Below, one piece after another: positions 55,460 to 64,000 of a stretch of 64,000 bases of DNA. A program made the translations under genes and the position numbers. Origin of the DNA: Rufibacter sediminis (GTDB taxonomy: Bacteria; Bacteroidota; Bacteroidia; Cytophagales; Hymenobacteraceae); the NCBI RefSeq assembly GCF_014269285.1, contig NZ_JACOAF010000041.1, positions 62,001-126,000 on the forward strand, in the 5' to 3' direction. The notes under the pieces are model-generated. The model worked only from the letters and a program-made list of their open reading frames with translations. It was not told the DNA's origin and did no database searches. Within the stretch, counting starts at the first letter, position 1; every line of letters starts with the position of its first letter.

Positions 55460-58400
55460 TTATTGCCATTCCTGCAGAAGCGCCTCGCTGGCCTGCAATT
55501 GGGGCTCTATTTCTTTTCTAAAAGTAAGGTATTCCTGAGGACTTACCAAAGGTTCCAGCTGCTCCAATCCTTGTAGGGCATACTCCCGCAGCCCCTGATT
55601 CAGGGCCACTTTTACGTAGGCTTTGCGCAGCGCCACCGAGGCCGGATTGTACCCGATACCCTCCAGCAGCAGGTCATACGCCCGCATGGGTTGCTTCTGC
55701 GCCACAAAGAAATCGGCGGCGGTCAGTTGGCCTGCTTCAGACCAGGGTGCCCGCTGTAACAGCTGGTTGAAAAGATTAGTCGCGGCTTTGGGGTTTTTAT
55801 TACGCTGCGCCAGTAACGCCTGGTAGTAAAGCTGAACGTCTGCCTGGGCTGGGGTGAAATGCATCTTGGGCAGCTGGGCGGCCAGCTCCTGTACCTCGCC
55901 TTTTTTCCACCATATCTGGGCCTGTAACGCATTGGCGTCTGATTTTAGGGCTCCTTTTGGAAAACTGGCCGGAAAATGGATGCTCAACAAGTTCTGGGCC
56001 GTGTTCAGGTTGTTGTCCTGCAGGTAGCGGTTCACCAACGGCAAAGCGGCGGCCGGAGCCAACGCCGGGGTGGTGATGCCGTTCGCAATTTTCTCCACCT
56101 GCTCCAGGGGCAACGCGGCCGCCTTCATCTGCAGGAACTGTACTTTCATGGAATCTGGAGCGGTGACGGCTTGCTCCGGCGACATCTGCGCCACGATGGC
56201 CAGTTGCGTGGCCGCTTTTCGTTGGGCCGGGTCCGGGAAGTCAGCAGTGCCCAGGGCAATCTGCGTGGCTTGTCCGTAATTCCTCGCTAACGCCGAGGCG
56301 ACCACGACATGCAGGTGCGCATCACGGTAGCCCGCTTGCCGGGCCTTCTGGAAATAATCGGCTGCCAGCGGGTACAGTCTGCCTTGCAGCATCCACTGGC
56401 CCAAAATGTCATAGTAGTAGCCGGCGGCTCCTCCGCTGTTGGCTGCCAACCCCTCCAGGACGGTTTTCGCCTGCCCGGGCTGAGGGGCGGAGGCATTGCC
56501 CTGCCGGAGCAGTAAGGCTTTGATCAACGTCAGGTCATCCAGGAATGGTTGGTTTTCCTCCTGCCGGAGCAGCGTGTTCAATCGGGAGAAGGTGCCGGTG
56601 CTGTCTTTGGCGTTCCCCGGGATAAGCTGCCGGTTGTAAAAGTGGGCGAAGGTCTGGGTACTCAGGGCGCTGTCCGGCGGCAGGGCCGGTAAGTTCTGCT
56701 GTGTAGGGCCGCCCAGCGCCAAAGAGATCGCCAGTCGGTTGGTCAGCAGAGGGCCGTACGTGCCGCCCGCGTATTGCTGGGCAAAGTCTTTGGCTTGCTG
56801 CGGAAATCTGTGGCTCGCCAGAAACGCTAATTGGTTTGCCTGAATGACTTCGGGTTCTTCGCTTTGGGCCAGGGCCGCATCCAGGTAAAACCCTGCCGAA
56901 TCAGTGAACGCGGTGGTGCCGTACAGCAGGCCCAGGTTGTTGAGGAGCGGTGCGTGAGTGGGGAAGGTTTTCACGGCTTCCTGCATCACTTTCAGGTGGT
57001 CGAACAGGTCTGAGGAAGAAGTGAAAAGGTTGGCCAGCCGCAGGTAGCCTTCCGGCGAGGGTCTTCTTTCCAAGGCTTCGCGCAGGCGGTGCATCTCCAG
57101 GGTACGGCTGCCGCCCTGGTGGTACATATCCGCGAGGGAGAAGCTGGAACGCAGGTTGTTCCGGGACTGAATGCTGGCTTCGTTGTAGAACTGCTCGGCC
57201 AGCAGCGGTTGCTCTTCGGTTTGGCGGTACAGGTCCCCCAGATAGTTGTAGTAACCGGCTTGGTGCTGGAAATACAGGGCGTACTGGCTCCGGATGAGCA
57301 TCACCAGCAGCAACACCGTGCCCATGAGGTACACCGTAAAGTAAGGCAACTGCCGCGGGTCATACACCACTTTGTACACCCGTAACTTCTGCTTAATCAA
57401 CGGCCCGAAATTCACCAACACGTAAATGAAGAACGCGATGCCGTACGCCAGGTGCGTCAGGATAATGGCACTTCGGTACGCCTGCACCAGCGGGTCATTG
57501 GCCATCATAAGCGCATAGCCCAGGTTCAGAAACGTGAGCAGAGCCAAGACCAGGTACAGCGGAGCGGCCTCGGTCTCAAACCGGAAGAAACGGGTGTATT
57601 GCCCTTGCCGCTGTTTCAGGCCCCACAACCCAACCAACGCGGAGATCAGGAACACAAGTAGGGCATCCAAACCCGTGAACTCGAACTGAATCATGCCAGT
57701 CTGGCGCAGATACAGCAGCAACAAATTGCCCAGATACAGCACACTGATCAGGACGAACTGGATCAGCCCAAAACGGCGTTGTGGCTGTTGCGCCTGTGTG
57801 TTAAACCAAAGCAATCCGTGCAGGTTCTCGTAGGCCACCAACACCATGAACAGGACGGCGGCGACAAAACTGGCAAGGGTACTGTAGTTCACCACGTGCA
57901 AGGCGGTGAGCGGAGCGGGTAAGGGCGAGAAATGGAACAGGGCCAGGCTCAGCGCCAGAATCAGGAAACTGAAGAACAGGAAGCGGCCCAGAAAGGAAAC
58001 CCGGGTCCAGAACGCCTGAAACATGAAACTGCCGGCCCCCAGCGTGCCCAGCGTAATGAGCAGCAGGATTCGGCTTGTTTCTGAGAAAATGCCCAGTAAA
58101 TCCAGGTTGAAGGTGGAGAGCCAGAGCATGCCCAGCAACACCGCCGCGTAGTACGGAATGCGTTTCAGGGTGCTGGCCAGCGTCCAGAAAAAAGTGAGCG
58201 CCACGGCCAATCCCACAAAATACGTCCAGGTGGCCCAGAGCGGCAATTGCATGTCACCAATGGCGTACCGCTCAGTGACCAGGTAGGCGTTCACCTCCAC
58301 GCGCAGCGGCGTGAGCAGGGGAGTAGCCGGGTCCAAGTGCGCCTCTGCGGGGAACAACTCGGCCTGTTTCTCCAGCGGAAACACGGTTTGCTGTCCATGC

Positions 58401-58510
58401 AAAAAGCCGTACACCCCAAAGATGACGGCAATCAGCGCTAATAGAACCAGAAGGAAATACAGAAAGCGGCGGCCAGGCTCCACCTGGGGCCAGAACGAAA
58501 AAACCTTCAT
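55460..58510 (-). CDS. Large polytopic membrane protein with TPR C-terminus
   Basis: A 1016-residue protein. Seen: about ten to twelve transmembrane helices in residues 15-410, with one non-membrane loop after the first helix, then a long helical repeat region (about 420-1016) with TPR-like pairs ([104 protein letters not shown]). No catalytic motif is recognised. It sits 6 bp after gatC and 10 bp before the ABC ATPase. A region at 55938-55977 (TTTTAGGGCTCCTTTTGG...GGCCGGAAAATGG) resembles the palindrome family inside the gene. Confidence 0.75.
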   Translation of the reverse strand: MKVFSFWPQVEPGRRFLYFLLVLLALIAVIFGVYGFLHGQQTVFPLEKQAELFPAEAHLDPATPLLTPLRVEVNAYLVTERYAIGDMQLPLWATWTYFVGLAVALTFFWTLASTLKRIPYYAAVLLGMLWLSTFNLDLLGIFSETSRILLLITLGTLGAGSFMFQAFWTRVSFLGRFLFFSFLILALSLALFHFSPLPAPLTALHVVNYSTLASFVAAVLFMVLVAYENLHGLLWFNTQAQQPQRRFGLIQFVLISVLYLGNLLLLYLRQTGMIQFEFTGLDALLVFLISALVGLWGLKQRQGQYTRFFRFETEAAPLYLVLALLTFLNLGYALMMANDPLVQAYRSAIILTHLAYGIAFFIYVLVNFGPLIKQKLRVYKVVYDPRQLPYFTVYLMGTVLLLVMLIRSQYALYFQHQAGYYNYLGDLYRQTEEQPLLAEQFYNEASIQSRNNLRSSFSLADMYHQGGSRTLEMHRLREALERRPSPEGYLRLANLFTSSSDLFDHLKVMQEAVKTFPTHAPLLNNLGLLYGTTAFTDSAGFYLDAALAQSEEPEVIQANQLAFLASHRFPQQAKDFAQQYAGGTYGPLLTNRLAISLALGGPTQQNLPALPPDSALSTQTFAHFYNRQLIPGNAKDSTGTFSRLNTLLRQEENQPFLDDLTLIKALLLRQGNASAPQPGQAKTVLEGLAANSGGAAGYYYDILGQWMLQGRLYPLAADYFQKARQAGYRDAHLHVVVASALARNYGQATQIALGTADFPDPAQRKAATQLAIVAQMSPEQAVTAPDSMKVQFLQMKAAALPLEQVEKIANGITTPALAPAAALPLVNRYLQDNNLNTAQNLLSIHFPASFPKGALKSDANALQAQIWWKKGEVQELAAQLPKMHFTPAQADVQLYYQALLAQRNKNPKAATNLFNQLLQRAPWSEAGQLTAADFFVAQKQPMRAYDLLLEGIGYNPASVALRKAYVKVALNQGLREYALQGLEQLEPLVSPQEYLTFRKEIEPQLQASEALLQEWQ

Positions 58511-58516
58511 CCAGGC

Positions 58517-58804
58517 TTACTCCAGTACTTTAGGAACCCGGAAATAATCTGAGTCTTTGCGCGGAGCCAGTTTCAGGGCGTCTTCGTGCCGCACGGTGTT
58601 CTGGGCGATATCCTCGCGCATCACGTTCAACTCCTCGGAGATATGGATCAGCGGCTCCACGTTCTGGGTGTCCAGCTGGCGCAGTTGGTCTACCCAGTTC
58701 AGGATGTTGTTCAGGTCAGTGAGCATTTCCTGCTCTTTGCTCTCGTCAAACTCAAGCCGGGCTAAATGCGCCAGCTGGCGTAAGGTTTCTATGTTGGTGC
58801 TCAT
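58517..58804 (-). CDS. gatC: Asp-tRNA(Asn)/Glu-tRNA(Gln) amidotransferase subunit C
   Basis: The small stabilising subunit of GatCAB, which amidates misacylated tRNAs. At 95 residues it is normal size. Seen: LRQLAHLARLEF near the N-terminus, LTDLNNILNWVDQLRQLDTQNVEPL, and a C-terminal REDIAQ...LAPRKDSDYFRVPKVLE, the segment that wraps GatA. Its first 53 nt overlap the end of plsC in another frame. gatA and gatB are not in this window. Confidence 0.95.
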   Translation of the reverse strand: MSTNIETLRQLAHLARLEFDESKEQEMLTDLNNILNWVDQLRQLDTQNVEPLIHISEELNVMREDIAQNTVRHEDALKLAPRKDSDYFRVPKVLE

Positions 58805-59555
58805 GGTTTTTCTGATCTAAGGTCTGTTGGATAAGGGTGAAGGTTTGGTTTTTCAGGAACTCCAGGTCCTGTAGGGTCATGCCTTCGGTGGAAATTGGCG
58901 GATGGATGATCATCTCCAGCGGATGGTACCGGATGATGAGCTTGCCCTTCACATCGGGCAGGAACAGGTGGTTGTACGGCATGGTGATGGGCACAAGGGG
59001 CACCTGCTTCTCAATGGCCAGCTTAAAAGGACCATCCTTGAAGGGCAACAGTTTACTTCCGGACTCCGGCGAGATCTTGCCCTCGGGGAAAATCACGATG
59101 CTGCGGCCCGCCTCCAGGCTCTGCTTACTGGCGATGTAGGCTTTGGCGCTGCTGATGGGGCTGTCGCGGTCCACGGAGATGTAGAGCGCGTTATAAATCT
59201 TGCCCCACAGCGGCACTTTCGTCAGGGATTTCTTGCCCACGAAGTTCAGGAAACCCGGAACGGCCGCCAGAATCATGGGAATATCAATGTACGAGCTGTG
59301 GTTGGGCGCGAACACGTATTTCTGGGTAGGGTCCAGTTGCTCCACGCCTCTGACCTTCACCGGCATGAGGTACATGCGCAGCTGGAATTTAGACCACAGG
59401 CGGTTAAGCTGGTGGGCGTGCTTCAGGCGGTTGGGTTTGGCGATCAACACCCGGAACAACGGGTAGGAGGTGAGAAACGGTAATACAAACCACGCGGTAC
59501 ACCACACCGAATACGCCTTCTTGCCGATTCCTTTTAACCTGTTCATCTTTGCCAA
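58752..59555 (-). CDS. plsC: 1-acyl-sn-glycerol-3-phosphate acyltransferase
   Basis: Makes phosphatidic acid from lysophosphatidic acid at the inner membrane. Seen: an N-terminal hydrophobic segment (VWCTAWFVLPFLTSYPLF), the HX4D motif NHSSYID (about 82-88), VGKKSLTKVPLWGK, the FPEGKISPESGSK substrate motif, and VPLVPITMPYNH. At 267 residues it is a typical length. The last 17 codons lie within gatC on the same strand, a 53-nt overlap that indicates tight coupling. It is the first gene of the five-gene operon. Confidence 0.94.
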   Translation of the reverse strand: MAKMNRLKGIGKKAYSVWCTAWFVLPFLTSYPLFRVLIAKPNRLKHAHQLNRLWSKFQLRMYLMPVKVRGVEQLDPTQKYVFAPNHSSYIDIPMILAAVPGFLNFVGKKSLTKVPLWGKIYNALYISVDRDSPISSAKAYIASKQSLEAGRSIVIFPEGKISPESGSKLLPFKDGPFKLAIEKQVPLVPITMPYNHLFLPDVKGKLIIRYHPLEMIIHPPISTEGMTLQDLEFLKNQTFTLIQQTLDQKNHEHQHRNLTPAGAFSPA

Positions 59556-59600
59556 AATTACGAATTAATAAGAAAAGCACCACACGTGCCCCCGGTAAAG

Positions 59601-59640
59601 CCGTTTAGGCCCTGTTTCCAGGAAAACGGCTTCAAAACGG
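59601..59640. repeat. 38-bp near-palindrome family, copy 29
   Basis: CCGTTTAGGCCCTGTTTCC / AGGAAAACGGCTTCAAAACGG, 45 bp upstream of plsC and 40 bp downstream of the Nudix gene. Confidence 0.8.
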
Positions 59641-59680
59641 CAAACGCGCCCCGCCGGCACTTAGTGCCAATTGCCCCCTT

Positions 59681-60259
59681 TTATTTGGGCCGACGCGTCA
59701 GGAGGATCTTCTCGGCCTTGAGCAAACCGGCAATGCTGATGGCGTCGGTGATCTCGCTGTCCATGGCCATGCGCACGGCCTCGTGTAAGGGTAACTTCCA
59801 GATTTTCAGGTCCTCGGTTTCCTCAAACTCGGTCTCGCCGGCGGTCAGGTCCTCGGCCAGAAAGATGAAGCCTTCCTCGTCGGTTACGGAGTTGGAGGTA
59901 TGGATGCGGCCGATGTTCGTCCACTCGGCGGCGGTGAAGCCGGTCTCTTCCTTCAACTCCCGCTTCGCGGATTCCAGCGGATCAATGCCAATGGGGCCGC
60001 CGCCCATGGGAATTTCCCAGGAGTACTCGTTCACGGTGTAGCGGTACTGCCCCACGAGCCAGGTATTGCCCTCTTCGTCAATGGGAATGATCCCGATGGC
60101 TTTGTTTTTCATGGAAACCACACCGTAGATGCCCCGTCCGCCGCCCGGGTTGATCACCTGCTCCTCGCGCACGCTGATCCAGGGATTGCTGTAAATGGGC
60201 TTCGACTCTAAGGTTTTCCAGGGGTTTTCTGACGAGTGGTGGGGTTTTTCGGTGCTCAT
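59681..60259 (-). CDS. Nudix hydrolase (ADP-ribose pyrophosphatase type)
   Basis: A 192-residue Nudix enzyme that hydrolyses a nucleoside diphosphate linked to another group. Seen: the Nudix box GPIGIDPLESAKRELKEETGFT (Gx5Ex7REUxEExGU; given as its start and end here), the upstream EIPMGGG, and WLVGQYRYTVNEYSWEI as in ADP-ribose/NDP-sugar pyrophosphatases. The cytosolic role is probably ADP-ribose clean-up; the substrate is inferred. A palindrome lies 31 bp upstream. Confidence 0.92.
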   Translation of the reverse strand: MSTEKPHHSSENPWKTLESKPIYSNPWISVREEQVINPGGGRGIYGVVSMKNKAIGIIPIDEEGNTWLVGQYRYTVNEYSWEIPMGGGPIGIDPLESAKRELKEETGFTAAEWTNIGRIHTSNSVTDEEGFIFLAEDLTAGETEFEETEDLKIWKLPLHEAVRMAMDSEITDAISIAGLLKAEKILLTRRPK

Positions 60260-60290
60260 GGCGTCTTGCGTTTAAGGCCGGGGTGGAACC

Positions 60291-60332
60291 GCTGTTTCGG
60301 GGCTGTTTTACCTAAAACAGCCCCAAAACAGC
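60291..60332. terminator. Near-perfect palindrome between bshA and the Nudix gene
   Basis: GCTGTTTCGGGGCTGTTTTA and TAAAACAGCCCCAAAACAGC match at 19 of 20 positions with loop CC. It is the cleanest copy of the family. It lies 36 bp after the bshA stop and 31 bp before the Nudix start, so it could act as terminator, leader hairpin, or both. Confidence 0.85.
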
Positions 60333-60367
60333 TTGTTGAATATCTTATTAAAAAAGGGAAAGGTGCT

Positions 60368-61504
60368 TTACACGTGCGTGCGTACTGCCTCGGCGGCTTG
60401 CTGGTAGACTTCCTCGTACATAGGCACGATCTTGCTGATCTCAAATTCCTTGGCGCGGGCCAGGGCGTTGGCTTTGAAGGTGGGCAACTGATCGTCCTGC
60501 AGGAGAAAGAGCGTGTTTTTGACCATGTCTTTCACATCGCCCACGTTGCTCACGAAACCGGTCACGCCGTGCACGTTCAGCTCGGGTAAACCGCCGGCGT
60601 TGGAAGAAATCACCGGCACCTCGCAGGCCATGGCCTCCAGCGCCGCCAACCCAAAACTCTCTTTCTCAGAGGGCATCAGGAAGACATCGGCGATGGATAA
60701 CAGTTCCTCTACGGCTTCCAGTTTTCCCAGGAACCGCACGTCTGAGCAGATGCCCAGTTTCCGGCAGAGGTTCTCCATTTTGGGTCGTTCGGGGCCATCG
60801 CCCACCAGCAGCAGCTTGCTGGGCATTTTCTCCCGCACTTTGGAGAAGATCTTGATGACATCGGCAATGCGTTTCACCGCCCTGAAGTTGGAGGTGTGCA
60901 CCAGCAGTTTCTCGCCGAACGGCGCAATGGCTGACTTGAAGTGATCTTTCCGCTGCTTCTGGAAACGCTCCAGGTTGATGAAGTTGGGGATCACCACAAT
61001 GTCCTTCTCAATGGGGAAGTACTCGTAGGTTTCCCGCTTCAGGTCTTCAGAAACGGAGGTCACCGCGTCTGACTGGTTGATGCTGAAGGTGACCACCGGC
61101 TCATAGGAAGCGTCTTTGCCCACCAGCGTGATATCAGTGCCGTGCAGCGTGGTGATGACTGGGATCTGGATGCCCTTGGTGAGCAGGATCTGCTTGGCCA
61201 TGAACGCGGCCGAGGCGTGCGGGATGGCGTAATGCACGTGCAGCACATCCAGGTGCTCAAACTGCACAATGTCTACCATCTTGCTGGCCAGAGCCAACTC
61301 ATACGGCGGATACTGGAACAGCGGGTAATTAGGGATATTGACCTCGTGGTAAAACAGGTTCTCGTTGAAATGGTCCAACCGGGCCGGCTGGCTGTAGGTG
61401 ATAAAATGCACCTTATGTCCTTTTTGCGCCAAGGCTTTGCCCAACTCAGTGGCCACCACTCCGCTACCACCAAAGGTAGGATAGCATACAATTCCAATCT
61501 TCAT
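60368..61504 (-). CDS. bshA: N-acetyl-alpha-D-glucosaminyl L-malate synthase BshA
   Basis: A GT4 glycosyltransferase that joins UDP-GlcNAc to L-malate, the first step of bacillithiol synthesis. At 378 residues it is full length. Seen: MKIGIVCYPTFGGSGVVATELG at the N-terminus (BshA signature; the G-G-S-G-V loop), ITTLHGTDITLVG, SINQSDAVTSVS, VIPNFINLERF, HTSNFRAVKR, LLLVGDGPE and the GT4 E-x7-E motif EKESFGLAALEAMAC. It starts 23 bp after the stop of the GH3/beta-lactamase gene, so the two are probably co-transcribed. Confidence 0.95.
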   Translation of the reverse strand: MKIGIVCYPTFGGSGVVATELGKALAQKGHKVHFITYSQPARLDHFNENLFYHEVNIPNYPLFQYPPYELALASKMVDIVQFEHLDVLHVHYAIPHASAAFMAKQILLTKGIQIPVITTLHGTDITLVGKDASYEPVVTFSINQSDAVTSVSEDLKRETYEYFPIEKDIVVIPNFINLERFQKQRKDHFKSAIAPFGEKLLVHTSNFRAVKRIADVIKIFSKVREKMPSKLLLVGDGPERPKMENLCRKLGICSDVRFLGKLEAVEELLSIADVFLMPSEKESFGLAALEAMACEVPVISSNAGGLPELNVHGVTGFVSNVGDVKDMVKNTLFLLQDDQLPTFKANALARAKEFEISKIVPMYEEVYQQAAEAVRTHV

Positions 61505-61527
61505 GCGCGTATGTGTTTGCCGCGAAG

Positions 61528-64000
61528 TTACGGTTTCGGCTCTAACGATTGATATACTACGTCGTGAATCCGGGTGCGGATGTTGTATTTGAGTAGTTTA
61601 TCGTTCTCGTGATCAGGATACACCCGGTTAGAGAGGAAAATATAGATAATGTTGTTCTCGGGGTCAATCCAGGCGCCGGTGCCGGTGAAACCGGTGTGCC
61701 CGAAGGTGCTCATGGGCGCCAGGTCTGAGGTGGGACCGTTCCCCTCGGGGTCTGGTTTGTCCCAGCCAATGCCCCGGCGGCTGTTTTGACTGCCTTTTTG
61801 GGAAAACTCGGTCACCACCGGGGTCTTGAAATATTGCTGGCCGCCGTACTTGCCGTTCTGCAGGTCCATCTGCATGAGAATGGCCAGGTCATTGGCCGTG
61901 GAGAAGAGTCCCGCGTGCCCCGCCTTACCGCCCAGAATGGCCGAGTTGCCGTCATGGACGGTGCCTTGCACGGGCACCCCCGCCTTGAAATCAGAGCTGG
62001 GGGCGGTAGGAGCAATCTGCTCTTTCAGGAATTTGTCCAGCGGATTATACGTGAGGGTGCTGGCACCCAGTGGCGCGTAGAAGTTCTGGGCCAGAAAGTC
62101 AGGGAGGGGCTGGTTCAGGAGCCGCTCGGCAATGCGTTTCATGATGTGCAGGCCTAGGTCAGAGTAGCGGTACTCAAACTTGCCGTTGGGGCTGCGCTTG
62201 CCCACCAGATCAGAGGTCACAATGGATTTCCACACCGAGTCTTCCAGGCGTTTGTTGCTGTACACGCCGGGCACCACCAGGTTGGGGAAGTCCTCAGAAG
62301 GCAGGCTGTCGTAGTAAATGGGATTCAGCTGGCCGTTTTTGAGGGTTTTTGTCCAAAACGGGATGTAAGCGGCAAGCCCGGCCTGGTGCAGCAGCACGTC
62401 TCTTACCGTGAGGCTGGCCTTATTGGAGCCTTTCAGGTCTGGCAGGTAGGTAACCAGTTTCTCCTCCAACTTCAGGCGGCCCTGGTCTTTCAGGAACATG
62501 ACGGCCTGCAAGGTGGCGGCAACTTTGGTAATGGAGGCCAGGTCATAGATGGTTTTCTCCGTGACCGGTTGGGTGCGGTCATAGGTATAGAACCCGTAGG
62601 CTTTTTCCATTACCACCGTGCCGTCTTTCACCACCAGCACCTGGCAACCCGGGGTGGCCGCGTAGGCAATGGCTTCCAAGGCGATGTTGTCAATCTGCTT
62701 CAGGATGCTGGAGTTCATGCCCACGCTCTCGGGTACCGAGTATTTCAGGCGGCTCAGCGAAGGAGTGGAGATACCGGTACCCGCTTTAAACTTGGGCGAG
62801 GCCGTGACCGGCAAGCGTCCGTTGGCCGGAAGCGCCCCAAACAAGACCTGCGGCAGCACTTTGCGGGTCACGTCGTTGTCTTCGTAGCCGCAGACGAGCC
62901 AGTCAATGTCTTCAAAATTCTTGAGGCTGTAGGCGTTGCCCATCACCACCACCACTACTTTCTTGGTGGAATCGCGCTGCAGTTGCCGGATAAACCCGAG
63001 GGCGTTGCCCGGCAGGTTGTAGTTGTTGCCGGGGTTGTTGTTGAGGTTGTGCAAAGAGACCACCACCACATCGGTGCCGGCCAGTTCCCGCTGAATTCGG
63101 TTGTACACGCTGTCCGGGGCCACGCGACTGGTGACGGCAAATTTCCTGAACGGGGCGTATTTGTCCAAGGTCTGGGAAAGCACGTTGTTCAGCCCGGCAC
63201 CCACGGAAACCGAGGCGAACTCGGTGGTGTCCAGCATCCTGAAGGGCAGCAGGTTGTTTTTGTTCGTGACCACGGTCACGGCTTGCTCGTAGAGTTGCTG
63301 CTGCAGTACCTGGCTAACGGGTCGGCTCAAGTCATGCGACAAATTCTCCAGGTTGACGGGTGCGTATTGGTTCAGGCCCGCCCAATATTTGGCGTGCAGC
63401 ATCTTTCTCACACGGAGTTCAATTTCCTGCTCAGAGATGGTGCTGTCCGCGATGGCCTGGCGGATGCTGGCGAAGGCTTTGGGCACATCCTCTGAAAACA
63501 AAAGCACGTCATTGCCCGCTTTCAGCGCCAGGGCATCTACCTCGCCGGGTTTGTGGTAGCGGGTCACGCCCTTCATGTTCAAGGCATCGGTGAAAACCAG
63601 GCCTTCGTACTGCATTTTGCCTTTTAACAGGTCATTTACCAGATAAGGCGATAAAGTAGCAGCGCGGTTGGCAATGGAATCTAATTTGGGCACGTGCAGG
63701 TGGGCCACCATCACGCCCATCACGCCGGCGTCAAAAGAGCGCTTGAAGGGGTACAGTTCCACCTCGGTGAGGCGGGCCATGTCATGGGTGAGGACGGGTA
63801 AAGAGAAGTGAGAATCAGCGTCAGTGTCGCCGTGGCCGGGGAAATGCTTGGCTACCGCAATAATGCCGTGATCCTGCAGGCCTTTGATGTAGGCGATGCT
63901 GCGGGCGGTCACTTTCTCTTTGCTCTCCCCAAAGGAACGGTTCCCGATCACGGGGTTCTTGGGGTTGCTATTCACATCCACCACCGGCGAGAAGTTTACG
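61528..64000 (-). CDS. Beta-N-acetylglucosaminidase (GH3) fused to beta-lactamase-like domain, N-terminus outside window
   Basis: A fusion of a family 3 glycoside hydrolase and a serine beta-lactamase/esterase-like domain. Seen: NFSPVVDVNSNPKNPVIG at the edge, the NagZ-type acid/base loop KHFPGHGDT, the nucleophile Asp in LVFTDALNMKG, a GH3 C-terminal domain, and from about residue 410 a beta-lactamase fold with SxxK in ASITKVA, YSD and HTGFTG. It should remove GlcNAc from peptidoglycan fragments and hydrolyse an ester or amide. The frame is open to base 64000; the signal peptide and first part are beyond the window. bshA follows. Confidence 0.93.
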   Translation of the reverse strand, partial: VNFSPVVDVNSNPKNPVIGNRSFGESKEKVTARSIAYIKGLQDHGIIAVAKHFPGHGDTDADSHFSLPVLTHDMARLTEVELYPFKRSFDAGVMGVMVAHLHVPKLDSIANRAATLSPYLVNDLLKGKMQYEGLVFTDALNMKGVTRYHKPGEVDALALKAGNDVLLFSEDVPKAFASIRQAIADSTISEQEIELRVRKMLHAKYWAGLNQYAPVNLENLSHDLSRPVSQVLQQQLYEQAVTVVTNKNNLLPFRMLDTTEFASVSVGAGLNNVLSQTLDKYAPFRKFAVTSRVAPDSVYNRIQRELAGTDVVVVSLHNLNNNPGNNYNLPGNALGFIRQLQRDSTKKVVVVVMGNAYSLKNFEDIDWLVCGYEDNDVTRKVLPQVLFGALPANGRLPVTASPKFKAGTGISTPSLSRLKYSVPESVGMNSSILKQIDNIALEAIAYAATPGCQVLVVKDGTVVMEKAYGFYTYDRTQPVTEKTIYDLASITKVAATLQAVMFLKDQGRLKLEEKLVTYLPDLKGSNKASLTVRDVLLHQAGLAAYIPFWTKTLKNGQLNPIYYDSLPSEDFPNLVVPGVYSNKRLEDSVWKSIVTSDLVGKRSPNGKFEYRYSDLGLHIMKRIAERLLNQPLPDFLAQNFYAPLGASTLTYNPLDKFLKEQIAPTAPSSDFKAGVPVQGTVHDGNSAILGGKAGHAGLFSTANDLAILMQMDLQNGKYGGQQYFKTPVVTEFSQKGSQNSRRGIGWDKPDPEGNGPTSDLAPMSTFGHTGFTGTGAWIDPENNIIYIFLSNRVYPDHENDKLLKYNIRTRIHDVVYQSLEPKP

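Noticed and set aside
62386-63495. Plus-strand frame of 369 codons opposite the GH3/beta-lactamase gene
   Set aside because: Antisense shadow; no recognisable motif, while the minus strand has intact catalytic motifs.

Overview
The window looks like chromosomal DNA of an aerobic, non-gut Bacteroidetes of the Cytophagales, most like the Hymenobacteraceae (Rufibacter/Pontibacter type). I base this on recognisable families only: type IX secretion parts (PorQ, a PorE-like OmpA protein), BshA of bacillithiol synthesis, Bacteroidetes-style TAnnTTTG promoter boxes, lipoproteins, many DUF families typical of the phylum, and starts that mostly lack a Shine-Dalgarno sequence. Coding regions are moderately GC-rich, except for an Mrr-type nuclease (13.7-14.6 kb) and a small lipoprotein (45.5-46.2 kb), which are visibly AT-rich. 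No rRNA, tRNA, CRISPR array, prophage or insertion sequence was recognised.

Layout. 0-5 kb: trmN6 (cut by the edge), rnhA, an aminotransferase-marC pair, aroQ and xerD. 5-21 kb: a DUF3857/transglutaminase/DUF2569 membrane protein, MeaB, a secreted propeller protein, a large secreted zinc protease, the AT-rich mrr, both subunits of methylmalonyl-CoA mutase, a DUF72 protein and CtlX. 22-30 kb: a 5'-nucleotidase split into two genes, dnaA followed closely by an Rrf2 regulator, a 1-Cys peroxiredoxin, an OsmC protein and a GH3-type acyl-amide synthetase. 30-37 kb: CNNM/CorC, dxr, rseP, a DUF6702 protein and an outer-membrane protein. 37-48 kb: PorE-like, lon, porQ, hslU, a lipoprotein, an SDR and an S1/P1 nuclease. 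48-64 kb: a DUF922-like protein, two small membrane or exported proteins, prfB with an intact +1 frameshift site, ilvE, a tight five-gene operon (plsC-gatC-TPR membrane protein-ABC ATPase-cobalamin adenosyltransferase), a Nudix hydrolase, bshA and an N-acetylglucosaminidase/beta-lactamase fusion (cut by the edge).

How genes fit together. MeaB, the two mutase subunits and the PduO-type adenosyltransferase supply a B12-dependent propionyl/methylmalonyl-CoA route. PorE-like, PorQ, the large protease and the propeller protein belong to envelope and secretion biology. Lon, HslU, RseP, peroxiredoxin, OsmC, Rrf2 and BshA are proteostasis and thiol/redox functions.

The most unusual content is between genes. 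(1) About thirty copies of a roughly 38-bp near-palindrome (arms like GGGGCTGTTTTC/GAAAACAGCCCC) sit in most intergenic gaps, directly before starts, directly after stops, and once in frame inside the mutase gene. (2) Two long intergenic elements (26.4-26.8 and 36.9-37.35 kb) share conserved linkers and loops, but three of their hairpin stems differ almost completely in sequence while staying complementary. (3) Degenerate repeats with an 8-bp period touch the stop codons of three genes, in two cases as inverted pairs. (4) Several smaller dispersed hairpin families are also present.
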